Origin: Phycisphaerales bacterium UBA2396
GTDB lineage: Bacteria > Planctomycetota > Phycisphaerae > Phycisphaerales > UBA1924
Direction: 5' to 3'
NCBI GenBank assembly: GCA_002343325.1
Contig: DDSG01000091.1
Coordinates: 10,801-74,800, forward strand
Length of the DNA stretch: 64,000 nucleotides
Position 1 is the stretch's first letter, and every line of letters begins with the position of its first letter. A program made the translations under genes and the position numbers. A model generated the notes under the pieces. It did no database searches. It was not told the DNA's origin and saw nothing but the letters and a program-made list of their open reading frames with translations. Shown here piece by piece: positions 55,911 to 64,000 of the stretch.

Positions 55911-56675
55911 TCACGATCCGCCGCGCAAGTTTCGCGCGTTGGGTACCGAATAGACGTATCGCAACGACGAAGCCTCGACCCCGAGGGCTTCCCGGACGTA
56001 CGCCGCCAGCAGTCGGCCCGCCCGTTCGGCCGCGGGCTCCCCGCCGTCGGGGGAGGCGCCGGTCGAGAGTTGCCGCAGCACGCCCAGCGTCTCGGCCCGC
56101 ACGCCCCAGGGTTCGCCCGTGTTCGCGTCCCCCTCACCCACCGCCGAGAACCCGCCCAGGCGCGGGTAGAACCACGCGGTACCCCTGCCCGCAAGGTCGG
56201 CGGACGTGCGCACGTCGCGGGCGAGTTCCGGTCGGTAGCCCGCCTCGACCAGCAGCGACCATTGGAAGTGCGCGAGGGTTGTCTGGGTGGTGGGGGGGGA
56301 GAGCGAGCCCAGCGCCCGGTGCAACGCGTCGAACAGGCCGGGGTGCGGGTCGTGGTCGCGGACCGCCAATTGGCACAGGTCGGCCGCGTACATCCCGGCG
56401 TAGTAGCACGCCAGGCTCGCGCGGATCCCCGGGTAGAGCTCGCTCAGGTCCCAGTCGGTCAGTGTGGCCAGTTCGGCGCCGGGTTTGGCGATCCAGATGA
56501 TCTGCCCGCGTGTCAGCAGCTCGATCCCCCCGCTGAAACGCGAGTGCTCTCGCTTGGAACCCTTGGCCAGCCCGCGGATCAGCCCGTGCTCGCGGGTGAG
56601 CAGGGAGACGGTCTGGCTGGTCTCGGACCAGTCCCAGTGGCGGATGCAGATCGCGGTGTCGCGGAAGGTGGGCAC
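55911..56675 (-). CDS. recO: DNA repair protein RecO
   Basis: 254 residues. The OB-fold N-terminus reads DTAICIRHWDWSETSQTVSLLTREHGLIRGLAKGSKR, and the helical part LYPGIRASLACYYAGMYAADLCQLAVRDHDPHPGLFDALHRAL. RecO anneals strands and loads RecA with RecR. The zinc-binding Cys set found in many RecO proteins is absent: few cysteines remain. ATG 56675; 50 bp from the divergent dehydratase gene. Confidence 0.88.
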   Translation of the reverse strand: MPTFRDTAICIRHWDWSETSQTVSLLTREHGLIRGLAKGSKREHSRFSGGIELLTRGQIIWIAKPGAELATLTDWDLSELYPGIRASLACYYAGMYAADLCQLAVRDHDPHPGLFDALHRALGSLSPPTTQTTLAHFQWSLLVEAGYRPELARDVRTSADLAGRGTAWFYPRLGGFSAVGEGDANTGEPWGVRAETLGVLRQLSTGASPDGGEPAAERAGRLLAAYVREALGVEASSLRYVYSVPNARNLRGGS

Positions 56676-56725
56676 CGGTCGAGGGTAGAAGCCCGCGGGC
56701 CGTCCGGCGGCGCATATCCTCGCCC

Positions 56726-57136
56726 ATGCACTTTCGGCTCGTGGACGCCATCGTGGAGCAGGGGCCCGACCGCGTGGTGACGCTCAAGCACGTCAGCAAC
56801 GCGGAGGAGTATCTGCTGGACCATTTCCCCGGGTTCCCGGTGCTGCCCGGGGTGATGATGCTCGAGGCGATGGTGCAGGCCGGGCGGGTGCTGCTCGACC
56901 CCCTGGACAAGGCCGACCCGCCGCTTGTGCTGGGTCAGGTGCGTGGGCTGAAGTACGGGACGTTCGTGCCCCCCGGCTCGACCTTGCGGGTCGAAGTCAC
57001 GCGCTCCAAGGAACACCCCGGCGGCGAGGTGGAGCTCAAGGCGGAGGCAACGCGGATCGACCCGACAGGCGGCGAACACCCGGTGGCGGCGAGCGGGCGG
57101 ATCGTCCTGCGGCCGGCGCGCGCGCATCGTGGGTAG
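56726..57136 (+). CDS. FabZ-like hotdog dehydratase
   Basis: 136 residues with the dehydratase signature: catalytic H33 in DHFPGFPVLPGV and E47 in MLEAMVQAG. Family: beta-hydroxyacyl-ACP dehydratase. With the ACP and a second hotdog protein downstream it makes a trio; no ketosynthase or reductase is in view, so it may be part of a specialised lipid route rather than core fatty-acid synthesis. Divergent from recO. Confidence 0.83.
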   Translation: MHFRLVDAIVEQGPDRVVTLKHVSNAEEYLLDHFPGFPVLPGVMMLEAMVQAGRVLLDPLDKADPPLVLGQVRGLKYGTFVPPGSTLRVEVTRSKEHPGGEVELKAEATRIDPTGGEHPVAASGRIVLRPARAHRG

Positions 57137-57247
57137 TCCGGGCCGATCGGGAAACACGGACGCGCACGACCTATGATCGGTCCTCGTACGGGAGGTGACC
57201 GCACGATCCCCGCGGAAGGGGTTTCGGCGGCCGCCGAGGAAAGCTTC

Positions 57248-57634
57248 ATGACGCGCGACGAGATCTATGCGAAGGTAAAGGACCTGCTGGTGGACGCGCT
57301 GGCGGTGGACGACGAGGACGTGACGCCGACGGCACGCCTGACGGCCGACCTTGGCGCGGAGTCCATCGACTTCCTCGACATCGTCTTCAAGCTCCAGCAG
57401 ACCTTCGGGATCCAGATCCCGCAGGGCGAGCTCTTCCCCGAGAACCTCAGCCAGCACGCCAACCTTATCAAGGACGGCAAGGTGACCCCGGAAGGGATCG
57501 CCATGATCAAGAGCAAGCTCCCGCACGTTGACTTCAGCGCGTGGGAGAAGGACCCGGTCGCCAAGAAGCTCGCCGAGGTCTTCACGGTCGAGACGCTCGT
57601 CCGCTATGTCGAGCGGAAGATCGCCGCCAAGTAA
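57248..57634 (+). CDS. Acyl carrier protein, long form
   Basis: 128 residues, versus ~78 for housekeeping AcpP. The phosphopantetheine Ser is S39 in ADLGAESIDFLDI. A C-terminal extension of about 45 residues (PHVDFSAWEKDPVAKKLAEVFTVETL) is not part of a normal ACP. ATG 57248 with GAGGAAA 8 nt upstream; the frame is open 25 codons earlier. Between the two hotdog dehydratases on the same strand. Confidence 0.88.
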   Translation: MTRDEIYAKVKDLLVDALAVDDEDVTPTARLTADLGAESIDFLDIVFKLQQTFGIQIPQGELFPENLSQHANLIKDGKVTPEGIAMIKSKLPHVDFSAWEKDPVAKKLAEVFTVETLVRYVERKIAAK

Positions 57635-57666
57635 CGCCCCGCCGGACTGAATGAGGATCGGCCGCC

Positions 57667-58182
57667 ATGCGTTGGATGTGGATCGACCGGATCGTCGAGC
57701 TTCAGCCCCGCGAGCGGCTCGTCGCGGTCAAGCACGTCTCGCTCGCCGAGGAACATCTGCACGACCACTTCCCGCAGCGCGGTGATCGCCCCGCGTTTCC
57801 CGTCATGCCCATGAGCCTGATCGTCGAGGGCATGGCCCAGTCGGCGGGCATCCTGGTCGGGCACGCCGAGGAGTTCCGTGAGAAGGTCATTCTCGCGAAA
57901 GTGGGCAAGGCCGAGATGTCGCGAGAGGCGACGCCCGGGTGCACCCTCCGCTACACCGCGACCATCACCCATCTCGACAGTGTCGGCGCCAGCACCAAGG
58001 GTCTGATCGAGCTCATCGAGCCCTCGCCCACCGGCGGGGGCACGCCCGAGCCCGTCGGCGCGATCGATCTCATGTTCAGCCATCTCGACAACAACATGGG
58101 CGGGCAGAAGTTCCCCGAGTGGAACTTCGTCTTCTCCGAGAGCTTCCGCACGCTGCTCCGCAGCAGCGGGATCACCACTTGA
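57667..58182 (+). CDS. Second FabZ/FabA-like hotdog dehydratase
   Basis: 171 residues. HDHFPQRGDRPAFPVMPMSLIVEGMAQSAG matches the dehydratase core in parts, with a 7-residue insertion between DHFP and the Pro-Met loop and H34 and E54 as likely catalytic residues. More divergent than the 56726 gene. GAGGAT precedes the ATG at 57667. Third gene of the trio, 32 bp after the ACP. Could have a dehydratase, isomerase or structural role. Confidence 0.8.
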   Translation: MRWMWIDRIVELQPRERLVAVKHVSLAEEHLHDHFPQRGDRPAFPVMPMSLIVEGMAQSAGILVGHAEEFREKVILAKVGKAEMSREATPGCTLRYTATITHLDSVGASTKGLIELIEPSPTGGGTPEPVGAIDLMFSHLDNNMGGQKFPEWNFVFSESFRTLLRSSGITT

Positions 58183-58185
58183 AGA

Positions 58186-58530
58186 TCACGGCTCGGCGGC
58201 CGCCACGTTCAGCGCCGAGTGCAGCCCGAGCTGGCTCGCGCCCACCGCCGCCGGGAACGCGTTGAGCGCGAGCGCCGCCACGGCGAGCCTTCGCCCCGCA
58301 TGGTTCTGACGCCTGCCGATGTACTCGCAGATCATCACGACCGAGGCGATGACCCCGAACTTCAGCGCGAGCATCCCGGGCAGGCCGCTGGCCTCGATCA
58401 CGCGGCGAGCGATCGCGTTGAGCTCGACCCCGCCCAGCATCAGGATGATCCACGTGCAGATCACGTCCAGCGACGCGGCGATGATCACCCAGCGGTACAC
58501 GGCGGGATACAGGATCGGCTTGTCGAGCAT
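58186..58530 (-). CDS. Small membrane protein, DUF5658-like
   Basis: 114 residues with three probable helices (~13-34, ~50-70, ~82-100). SLDVICTWIILMLGGVELNAIARRVIE resembles the DUF5658 helix-loop (D-x4-T...ELNPxA), which I recall in planctomycetes and others. Convergent with the dehydratase trio by 3 bp. Function unknown. Confidence 0.65.
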   Translation of the reverse strand: MLDKPILYPAVYRWVIIAASLDVICTWIILMLGGVELNAIARRVIEASGLPGMLALKFGVIASVVMICEYIGRRQNHAGRRLAVAALALNAFPAAVGASQLGLHSALNVAAAEP

Positions 58531-58560
58531 CGGCGTGCTCCATCGGCCCGTGCGCCCCGC

Positions 58561-60243
58561 TCACGGCTCCGCGAGCGACTCTCGCACCAGCCGGTCGAAG
58601 CGAGCTTCATCAGGCCAACGCCCGGTCCAGGCATGGGATTGCACCGCCGCCTGTCGGACAAACATCCGAACCCCGTCGATCGTTCTCGCTCCTCGCTCAC
58701 CCGAACGGGCGAGCAGGGGCGTGTGCACGGGGTTGTAGACCGTATCGAATACGATCGATCCCGGCCCGAAGTTCCCGCGCGACGCCATTTCCTCGATCGG
58801 GATCGGACACCCGTTCGGATCCGGCCCGCCCTTCATTCCCACGGGCGTGCAGTGCACCATCACACGCCCGGCATAGTCGGCGAGCGTGTTCATCGGCATC
58901 GCCTTGACCGATCCCGCCCCGGCCGCGCGGAGTTCCTCGGCCACAACTTCAGCCCGAGCCAGATCCCGGTTGAAGAGATCGACCGCTGCGCCCGCCCGTG
59001 CGAGCCCGAACGCCGCCGCTCTACCGGCACCGCCCGCGCCGATCACCGCCGCACGCTCGCCCGCAAGCGAACCGATCTCCTTCTTCAGCGGGTCGACGAT
59101 CCCCGCGACATCGGTGTTCATCACTCGTGCAGACCGCACAGCACCCGCGTCATCGCGCTCGATCACCAGCGTGTTAGCCGCGCCCACCCCGGCGGCGACG
59201 TTATCGATCGCCCACCCTTGCTCGCGTGCGAGCCGGACGAGGTTCTCCTTGTGCGGGATCGTGACGCTCGCGCCCGCGAAGTCCAGGTGCGGATCGTGCA
59301 CAAGCTCGAGCAGCGTCGCCTTGAAGAGCAGGTACGCGTCGTCCGTGGTGCCACCCTCGGGCGTCGGGATCGGCAGCGGCAGGTAGACCCCGTCGTGCCC
59401 CATCTCGCCAAACGCCGCGTTGTGAAGCAGAGGGCTCTTGGATTGCGTCACGGGCCACCCGATGATGCCGTAGACCTTTGTACGGGCCCCGATCGATCGG
59501 AATCGGTAGAGCCCGAGCAGTTCGGCGGCGGTGGGCTGCCCCGGCGCGGTCGCCGCCGCGGGGCGGAGCGACGCGAACGTGAGAAACCCGCCAAACTTGG
59601 GCGCCAGCACCCGCGACAAAAGCCCGAACTCGCCCATGCCCAGCGCGATCATCGGGGTCGAACGAGCGCGCAGCATTTCGAACAGTTCGAGGTTGTCACG
59701 CAGCGAGCGGGCCTTGATCGCGACCTTCGCCACCGCGCACGCCGGCTCGCTCTGCATCGCCAGCACGCGCCGCGTCAGATCGTTCGGCCTGCCGGTGAAG
59801 TCGTGCATCGACAGGATCAGCGAGGGACCGACATCGCGCTGCTGCCCGGCGTGACGCACCGCCAGATTCACCTTCTGCTTGAGGTTCGCCGATCGGGCGT
59901 ACGCCGCCAGCTCGATATCGAGGTAAGTCGGGGCCTTCCCGGGCTCGCGTGTGCCGAGACGTTCGTAGAGCGAGACGCGGGCGTCGTCGTCGCCGTCGTA
60001 GGCACCCCCTTCCGCGCTCGATCGGCAGGTGACGATGCACGGCAGTGGGCTGCCCGCGACGAGCCTCTCGATCGCGAGCACCGCGGGATGAGGGCCGCCG
60101 GCCGGCGCCTCCAGATCGCCCGAGAAAAGCTCATCAATGCGAAACTCGACCAGATCGGCGCCGCCCTCCTTCGCGCTCCGGGCGTCGGTGGCGGCCTGGT
60201 CCTCGTCGTGCACCGTGATGGGAACGCACAGCAGCGTGGGCAT
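58561..60243 (-). CDS. aroDE: Bifunctional 3-dehydroquinate dehydratase (type I) / shikimate dehydrogenase
   Basis: 560 residues. Residues 1-~250 are type I AroD (GADLVEFRIDELF, CIVTCRSSAEGG, ILSMHDFTGRP, VAKVAIKA with the Schiff-base Lys). Residues ~265-560 are AroE (GIIGWPVTQSKSPLLHNAAFG, ASVTIPHKENL, MNTDVAGI, IGAGGAGRAAAFGLARAGA). It carries out steps 3 and 4 of the shikimate pathway. The order and fusion resemble those of plants and some planctomycetes and chlamydiae. ATG at 60243, 25 bp from the prfA stop (same strand). Confidence 0.94.
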   Translation of the reverse strand: MPTLLCVPITVHDEDQAATDARSAKEGGADLVEFRIDELFSGDLEAPAGGPHPAVLAIERLVAGSPLPCIVTCRSSAEGGAYDGDDDARVSLYERLGTREPGKAPTYLDIELAAYARSANLKQKVNLAVRHAGQQRDVGPSLILSMHDFTGRPNDLTRRVLAMQSEPACAVAKVAIKARSLRDNLELFEMLRARSTPMIALGMGEFGLLSRVLAPKFGGFLTFASLRPAAATAPGQPTAAELLGLYRFRSIGARTKVYGIIGWPVTQSKSPLLHNAAFGEMGHDGVYLPLPIPTPEGGTTDDAYLLFKATLLELVHDPHLDFAGASVTIPHKENLVRLAREQGWAIDNVAAGVGAANTLVIERDDAGAVRSARVMNTDVAGIVDPLKKEIGSLAGERAAVIGAGGAGRAAAFGLARAGAAVDLFNRDLARAEVVAEELRAAGAGSVKAMPMNTLADYAGRVMVHCTPVGMKGGPDPNGCPIPIEEMASRGNFGPGSIVFDTVYNPVHTPLLARSGERGARTIDGVRMFVRQAAVQSHAWTGRWPDEARFDRLVRESLAEP

Positions 60244-60267
60244 CGCCGATCGTATCGCCCGCCGCGA

Positions 60268-61374
60268 TCAGAGTTCCGCCAGCCGCCGCGCCGTGTCCTG
60301 CTCCATCAGGTCCTGCATGATCTTCGCGAGGTTCCCGCTGAGGAAATCCTGAAGCCTGTACTCGCCCGGGAGGCGTTCGTCCGCGACGATGCCTTCCTTC
60401 CAGCGGTAGGTGCGGATCTTGTCGCTGCGGTCGCCCCCGCGGATCTGGCTCTTGCGGGCCGCCGAACGTTCCGCGTGCTGCCGCTGCCGTTCAAACTCGT
60501 AGAGCCGCGTCAGCAGCAGCCGCCGGGCCCGTTCGCGGTTCTGCTGCTGGCTCTTGGCCTCCATCATCTTGATGATGATCCCGGTGGGTTTGTGGTGGAT
60601 CTGCCAGGCTGTCTCGACTTTGTTGACGTTCTGCCCGCCCGGGCCCTGCGCCCGCGTCGCGAACTCCTCGACGTCGCTCGCCCAGTCGATCTTGACGTCG
60701 ACCTCTTCCGGCTCGGGCAGCACGGCCACCGTCGCGGTGCTCGTGTGAATCCGCCCTTGCGCCTCCGTTGCCGGCACTCGCTTGACGGAATGCACCCCGG
60801 CCTCGAAGGCCAGCTCGTTCCACACGCCCCCGCCCTTGATGTTCACCGTCGCCGAGCGGATGCCTCCCGCGCTCGACTCGGGGACCACATCGAGCACTTC
60901 GAAGGCCCACCCGCGCAGCCCGGCGTACTTCTGGTACATGCCCAGCAGGTCCGCCGCCCAGAGGCACGCTTCGTCGCCCCCCGTGCCCGCGCGGACTTCG
61001 AGAATCACCGAACCGATCCGGTTGTCGTCGGCCTGCACCAGGTGCGACGCCGTCAGGCGGTATTGCTCCGCCGCCGAGGCTCGCAGGGCGGGCAACTCCT
61101 CACGGGCCAGGGCGGCCAGGTCCGGGTCCCCCCCGGGGCCGAGCGATGCCTCCAGATCCTCGATGTCCCGCAAGAGCCTGCGGAACTGCCGGTAACTGCC
61201 CACCGCCGGGTCAAGGGCGGCTTTGCGAATCGACAGCTCCCGGACCTTCCGGTGATCGCCCAGCACCGCCGGGTCCTCCAGCTTTGCAGCCAGGGCGGCG
61301 TGCTGCTCCGCGAGCTCGTCGAGCTTCGCGAGCACGTTTGCGGGGATCCGGAGCTGTCCGATCGCGTCGGCCAT
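60268..61374 (-). CDS. prfA: Peptide chain release factor 1
   Basis: Recognises UAA and UAG stops. 368 residues with the anticodon-mimic tripeptide PAT (201-203, PxT class of RF1) and the peptidyl-hydrolase loop GPGGQNVNKVETA, GGQ at 246-248. No RF2-type SPF. ATG 61374; an ATG 9 nt upstream is an equal candidate. It precedes aroDE on the same strand. Confidence 0.96.
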   Translation of the reverse strand: MADAIGQLRIPANVLAKLDELAEQHAALAAKLEDPAVLGDHRKVRELSIRKAALDPAVGSYRQFRRLLRDIEDLEASLGPGGDPDLAALAREELPALRASAAEQYRLTASHLVQADDNRIGSVILEVRAGTGGDEACLWAADLLGMYQKYAGLRGWAFEVLDVVPESSAGGIRSATVNIKGGGVWNELAFEAGVHSVKRVPATEAQGRIHTSTATVAVLPEPEEVDVKIDWASDVEEFATRAQGPGGQNVNKVETAWQIHHKPTGIIIKMMEAKSQQQNRERARRLLLTRLYEFERQRQHAERSAARKSQIRGGDRSDKIRTYRWKEGIVADERLPGEYRLQDFLSGNLAKIMQDLMEQDTARRLAEL

Positions 61375-61475
61375 GAAGGGCAACAGTACACGCCCGAAAC
61401 CGATCCCGTTGTCGGTGGTACCATCAGCCGCCCGCGGGAGCCCGAGTCGCTCGGATCGGCGGGCAGGCGACGGAG

Positions 61476-62435
61476 GTGCTCGTGGGCAACGCGATCGAGA
61501 TCCGGGGGGTCACCAAGACATTCGGCCCCAAAACCGCGGTCCGCAACCTGGACCTTGACATTCCCGAGGGGTGTGTCTGCGGGTTCATCGGGCCCAACGG
61601 TGCCGGCAAGACGACCACGATCCGGATGATCATGGCGATCATCTTTCCGGACCGCGGCGACCTCACCGTACTCGGCCGCCCCTCCGCCGTCGAATCCAAG
61701 GACCGCATCGGATACCTCCCCGAGGAACGCGGCGTCTACCGCAAGATGAAGGTGGGCTCGTTCCTCAACTACATGGGCAAGCTCAAGGGGATGGACTCGG
61801 GCCCGCTCGACAAGACCGTCAAGGACTGGCTCGGACGCGTCGGCCTGGCGGATACCTACCGCAAGAAGTGCGAAGAGCTCTCCAAGGGCATGCAGCAGAA
61901 GGTGCAGTTCATCGCTGCGGTGATCCACAAGCCCGACCTGATCATCCTCGACGAGCCCTTCAGCGGGCTCGACCCGGTCAACCGCAAGCTGCTGCGAGAA
62001 CTGATCGACGAGCAGCGGGGCGAGGGGCGGACCCTGATCTTCTCGACGCACGCGATGTTCGAGGCCGAGCAGCTCTGCGATCGCCTGTTCATGATCCACA
62101 AGGGCAACAAGGTGCTCGATAACACGCTCGACGACGTGTGGTCGCGGTACGACCCGAGCCTGCTGGACGTCGAGCCCGCCGCCCCGCTCGCGCAGGTGGA
62201 CGTCACCCCGCTGCGGTCGATCCCCGGCGTGGCGAACGTCGTCGTCGGTGCCAAGAGCATCGAGCTCAAGCTGCAATCGGTCGACCGGGCTAAGGCCGCG
62301 ATGACCCAGGTCGCCCAGACGATCGCCGTTCGTCGGCTCGAACTGAGGCGTCCGAGCCTCGAGGACATCTTCATCCAGCTCGTGGGCGGCAACGAGGCAG
62401 CCCTTCGCGGCGAGAAGGAAGAGGGGGGGAACTGA
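61476..62435 (+). CDS. ABC transporter ATP-binding protein, NatA-like
   Basis: 319 residues. Walker A GPNGAGKTT, signature LSKGMQQKVQFIAAVIHKPD, Walker B LIILDEPFSGLDP, H-loop FSTHAM. The C-terminal ~75 residues match the regulatory part of NatA/CcmA-type exporters. GTG at 61476; a second GTG two codons later is possible. The permease starts 3 bp downstream. Confidence 0.92.
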   Translation: MLVGNAIEIRGVTKTFGPKTAVRNLDLDIPEGCVCGFIGPNGAGKTTTIRMIMAIIFPDRGDLTVLGRPSAVESKDRIGYLPEERGVYRKMKVGSFLNYMGKLKGMDSGPLDKTVKDWLGRVGLADTYRKKCEELSKGMQQKVQFIAAVIHKPDLIILDEPFSGLDPVNRKLLRELIDEQRGEGRTLIFSTHAMFEAEQLCDRLFMIHKGNKVLDNTLDDVWSRYDPSLLDVEPAAPLAQVDVTPLRSIPGVANVVVGAKSIELKLQSVDRAKAAMTQVAQTIAVRRLELRRPSLEDIFIQLVGGNEAALRGEKEEGGN

Positions 62436-62438
62436 TCC

Positions 62439-63809
62439 ATGTTCAAGACTTTCCACGTCGCGCTGCGTGAGTTCATCGCCACCGTCGCAACCAAGGGCTT
62501 CATCATCGGGGTGATCCTGCCGCCGGTGCTGATGGGCGTGGTGCTGACGATCATGCCCCTGCTGCTCCGCGAGGCCGCCCCCAAGGTCGAGGGGCACGTC
62601 GCGATCATCGATCGTTCGGGACAGGCGATCCGGTCATTCGAGAAGTACATGGCCCCCGAGGCCGTCCGGGGCGAGATGCGAGATCAGCTCGGCCGCGACG
62701 GCAGCCCGCTCGCGGATTCCAAGCAGGCCGAGCAGGGCATGAAGATGGCCGAGAGCATGGTGCTCGGCTCGGCCCAGGTGAGCGTGCGGGTGCTGCCGTC
62801 CGACGCCGACGAGGCCGCCGAACGTGCCCAGATTCTGACGGGCGAGGGCAAGCCCGAGAGCCCGGATCAGCGTCTGGCGCTGGTGGTGATCCCGAAGGAG
62901 GCCGTCACTCCCGCCGAGGGCGAGAAGCCCTCGGACCTGCAGATCCTGCACCAGCCGAAGCTCGCCGTGCAGTGGGTGGGGATCATCCAGAACGCCGCCC
63001 GCCGGGCCGTGGTCGACGCTCGGCTCGCCTCCAACGGGCTCGACGCCGAGAAGATCCGCGGGCTGATGGCCGCCCCGAAGACCGACACCAAGTCCGTCAC
63101 GGAGAAGGGTGACGTCAAGACGAGCGAAGCCCTGAAGATGCTCCTCCCGGGCGCGTTCATGTTCCTCCTGTGGATCGCCGTCTTCACCAGCGGGCAGTAC
63201 CTCCTTACCTCGACGATCGAGGAAAAGTCCAGCCGCGTGATGGAGGTCATCCTCTCCGCGGTCAGCCCCATGCAGGTGCTGGTCGGCAAGATTCTCGGGC
63301 AGGCCGCCGTCGGGCTGCTTCTGCTGGGCTTCTACGCCGGCGCGGGGTTGATCGGCCTGAGCGCCTTCAACCGCATGAGCCTGATCGACCCGCTCAACCT
63401 GCTCTACCTGGGCATCTACTTCATCATCGCCTTCGGGTGCATCGCCTGCCTCTTCGCCGCGATCGGGTCGGCCGTCTCCGATGTCCGTGAGGCCCAGTCG
63501 CTCCTCGGCCCCCTGATGATCGTGCTCGTCATCCCCATGATGCTCTGGTTCCCGATCATCCAGAACCCCAACTCCGTCTTCGCGCAGGTCTGCTCCTTCC
63601 TCCCGCCCATCAGCCCGTTCATCATGGTTCTTCGCATCTCGGGGACTGAGCCCGTGCCCTTCTGGCAGATCCCCGCGACCATCGCTCTGGGCATGGTCAC
63701 CGTTGTCGTCTTCGCCTGGGCCGCCGCCAAGATCTTCCGCATCGGCATCCTCATGTACGGCAAGCCCCCGAACTTCATCACCCTCGTCAAGTGGATCCGC
63801 ATGGCCTGA
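62439..63809 (+). CDS. ABC-2 family permease, NatB-like
   Basis: 456 residues. One N-terminal helix (~22-41), a long extracytoplasmic stretch (~45-240), then five or six C-terminal helices (~233 onward: MLLPGAFMFLLWIAVFTSGQYLL, EEKSSRVMEVILSAVSPMQVLVGKILGQAAVG). This is the ABC2_membrane_3/NatB layout, for sodium or peptide/drug export. Paired with the ATPase upstream. Its stop overlaps the next ATG (TGATG). Confidence 0.9.
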   Translation: MFKTFHVALREFIATVATKGFIIGVILPPVLMGVVLTIMPLLLREAAPKVEGHVAIIDRSGQAIRSFEKYMAPEAVRGEMRDQLGRDGSPLADSKQAEQGMKMAESMVLGSAQVSVRVLPSDADEAAERAQILTGEGKPESPDQRLALVVIPKEAVTPAEGEKPSDLQILHQPKLAVQWVGIIQNAARRAVVDARLASNGLDAEKIRGLMAAPKTDTKSVTEKGDVKTSEALKMLLPGAFMFLLWIAVFTSGQYLLTSTIEEKSSRVMEVILSAVSPMQVLVGKILGQAAVGLLLLGFYAGAGLIGLSAFNRMSLIDPLNLLYLGIYFIIAFGCIACLFAAIGSAVSDVREAQSLLGPLMIVLVIPMMLWFPIIQNPNSVFAQVCSFLPPISPFIMVLRISGTEPVPFWQIPATIALGMVTVVVFAWAAAKIFRIGILMYGKPPNFITLVKWIRMA

Positions 63810-63887
63810 TGGACCGCTACGCCCTCTACGAACTCTGCGTCACCGACGCCCCGAGGCTCGCACGCTTCGCCCATGCCGCCCACGGCT
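63809..63887 (+). CDS. 5' end of a further gene, possibly a class I methyltransferase (truncated)
   Basis: ATG at 63809 overlaps the permease stop as TGATG. The readable part is MDRYALYELCVTDAPRLAR and a few more residues (FAHAAHG), until the poly-C artefact at 63888. The start resembles a planctomycete SAM-methyltransferase family I recall, but too little is left to name it. Confidence 0.4.
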
Positions 63888-64000
63888 CCCCCCCCCCCCC
63901 CCCCCCCCCGGGCTTCCCCCGGGCGGGGGGCCCCGCCCCCCCGCGGCCCCCCCCCCCCCCCCCCCCCCGGACCGGACCACCACTCACCCCACCCCCCCCC
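63888..64000. repeat. Poly-C / GC low-complexity contig end, probable artefact
   Basis: Two runs of exactly 22 C (63888-63909 and 63947-63968), a GC-only block between, and a last C-run (63992-64000). It breaks into an evidently normal coding frame. Nothing else in the 64 kb looks like it. Most likely an error at a contig or read end, not genome. Confidence 0.8.

Overview
The window is one continuous stretch of a GC-rich bacterial chromosome (by eye roughly two thirds G+C), almost wall-to-wall genes. It most likely comes from a planctomycete of the class Phycisphaerae. Pointers are two secreted proteins ending in paired EF-hand/dockerin-like repeats that finish in Gly-Cys, an AroD-AroE fusion, many membrane proteins carrying CxxC zinc ribbons, PA14/DUF1080 proteins, and a plain housekeeping set lying in scattered small operons. 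No rRNA, tRNA, IS element, phage or CRISPR array was found. The class assignment is an inference from gene families.

Layout. 1-1.9 kb: rpsO followed by pnp (pnp cut by the window start), with three stem-loops between them. 2.1-8.7 kb: PLP aminotransferase, a Gly-Cys-type dockerin protein, an unrecognised HTH-like protein with a perfect 12+12 bp inverted repeat just upstream, an SDR and a solute-binding protein. 8.9-12.8 kb: pyruvate kinase, CinA, LOG-family protein and a zinc-ribbon membrane protein. 12.9-20.9 kb, all minus strand: prpC, prpB, a small double-zinc-knuckle protein, an MsbA-like exporter, two YkgJ cysteine-cluster proteins, a cyclodeaminase-family protein and an OPT transporter. 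20.9-30.8 kb, minus: a PA14/beta-propeller/double-DUF1080 protein, a PrpD-family dehydratase, NADP-isocitrate dehydrogenase and a hybrid histidine kinase. 30.9-34.3 kb, plus: threonine deaminase, then SOUL lipoprotein, small membrane protein and ChaN lipoprotein. 34.3-38.7 kb, minus: gnd-zwf-pgl (oxidative pentose phosphate pathway) and a thiolase.

39-46 kb: second Gly-Cys dockerin protein, MFS transporter, DNA topoisomerase VI subunits B and A, zinc-ribbon membrane protein, ndk. 46-50.6 kb: csrA with a hairpin in its leader that looks like a CsrA site, an Nfu-type Fe-S scaffold, a lipoprotein with a JAMM-like signature, a double zinc-ribbon membrane protein coupled to dus. 50.7-58.5 kb: LolCD-like exporter, a solitary nuoH, HDOD protein, recO, and a dehydratase-ACP-dehydratase trio. 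58.5-63.9 kb: DUF5658-like protein, aroDE, prfA, NatAB-type ABC exporter and the start of one more gene. The last ~113 bases are poly-C-rich and look like a contig-end artefact.

Functionally, prpC, prpB, the PrpD homologue and icd point to propionyl-CoA oxidation by the methylcitrate cycle feeding the TCA cycle, although prpD lies about 9 kb from prpBC. The least described parts are the palindrome plus HTH-like gene, the csrA leader, the SOUL/ChaN lipoprotein operon, the bacterial topoisomerase VI pair, and the JAMM-like lipoprotein.
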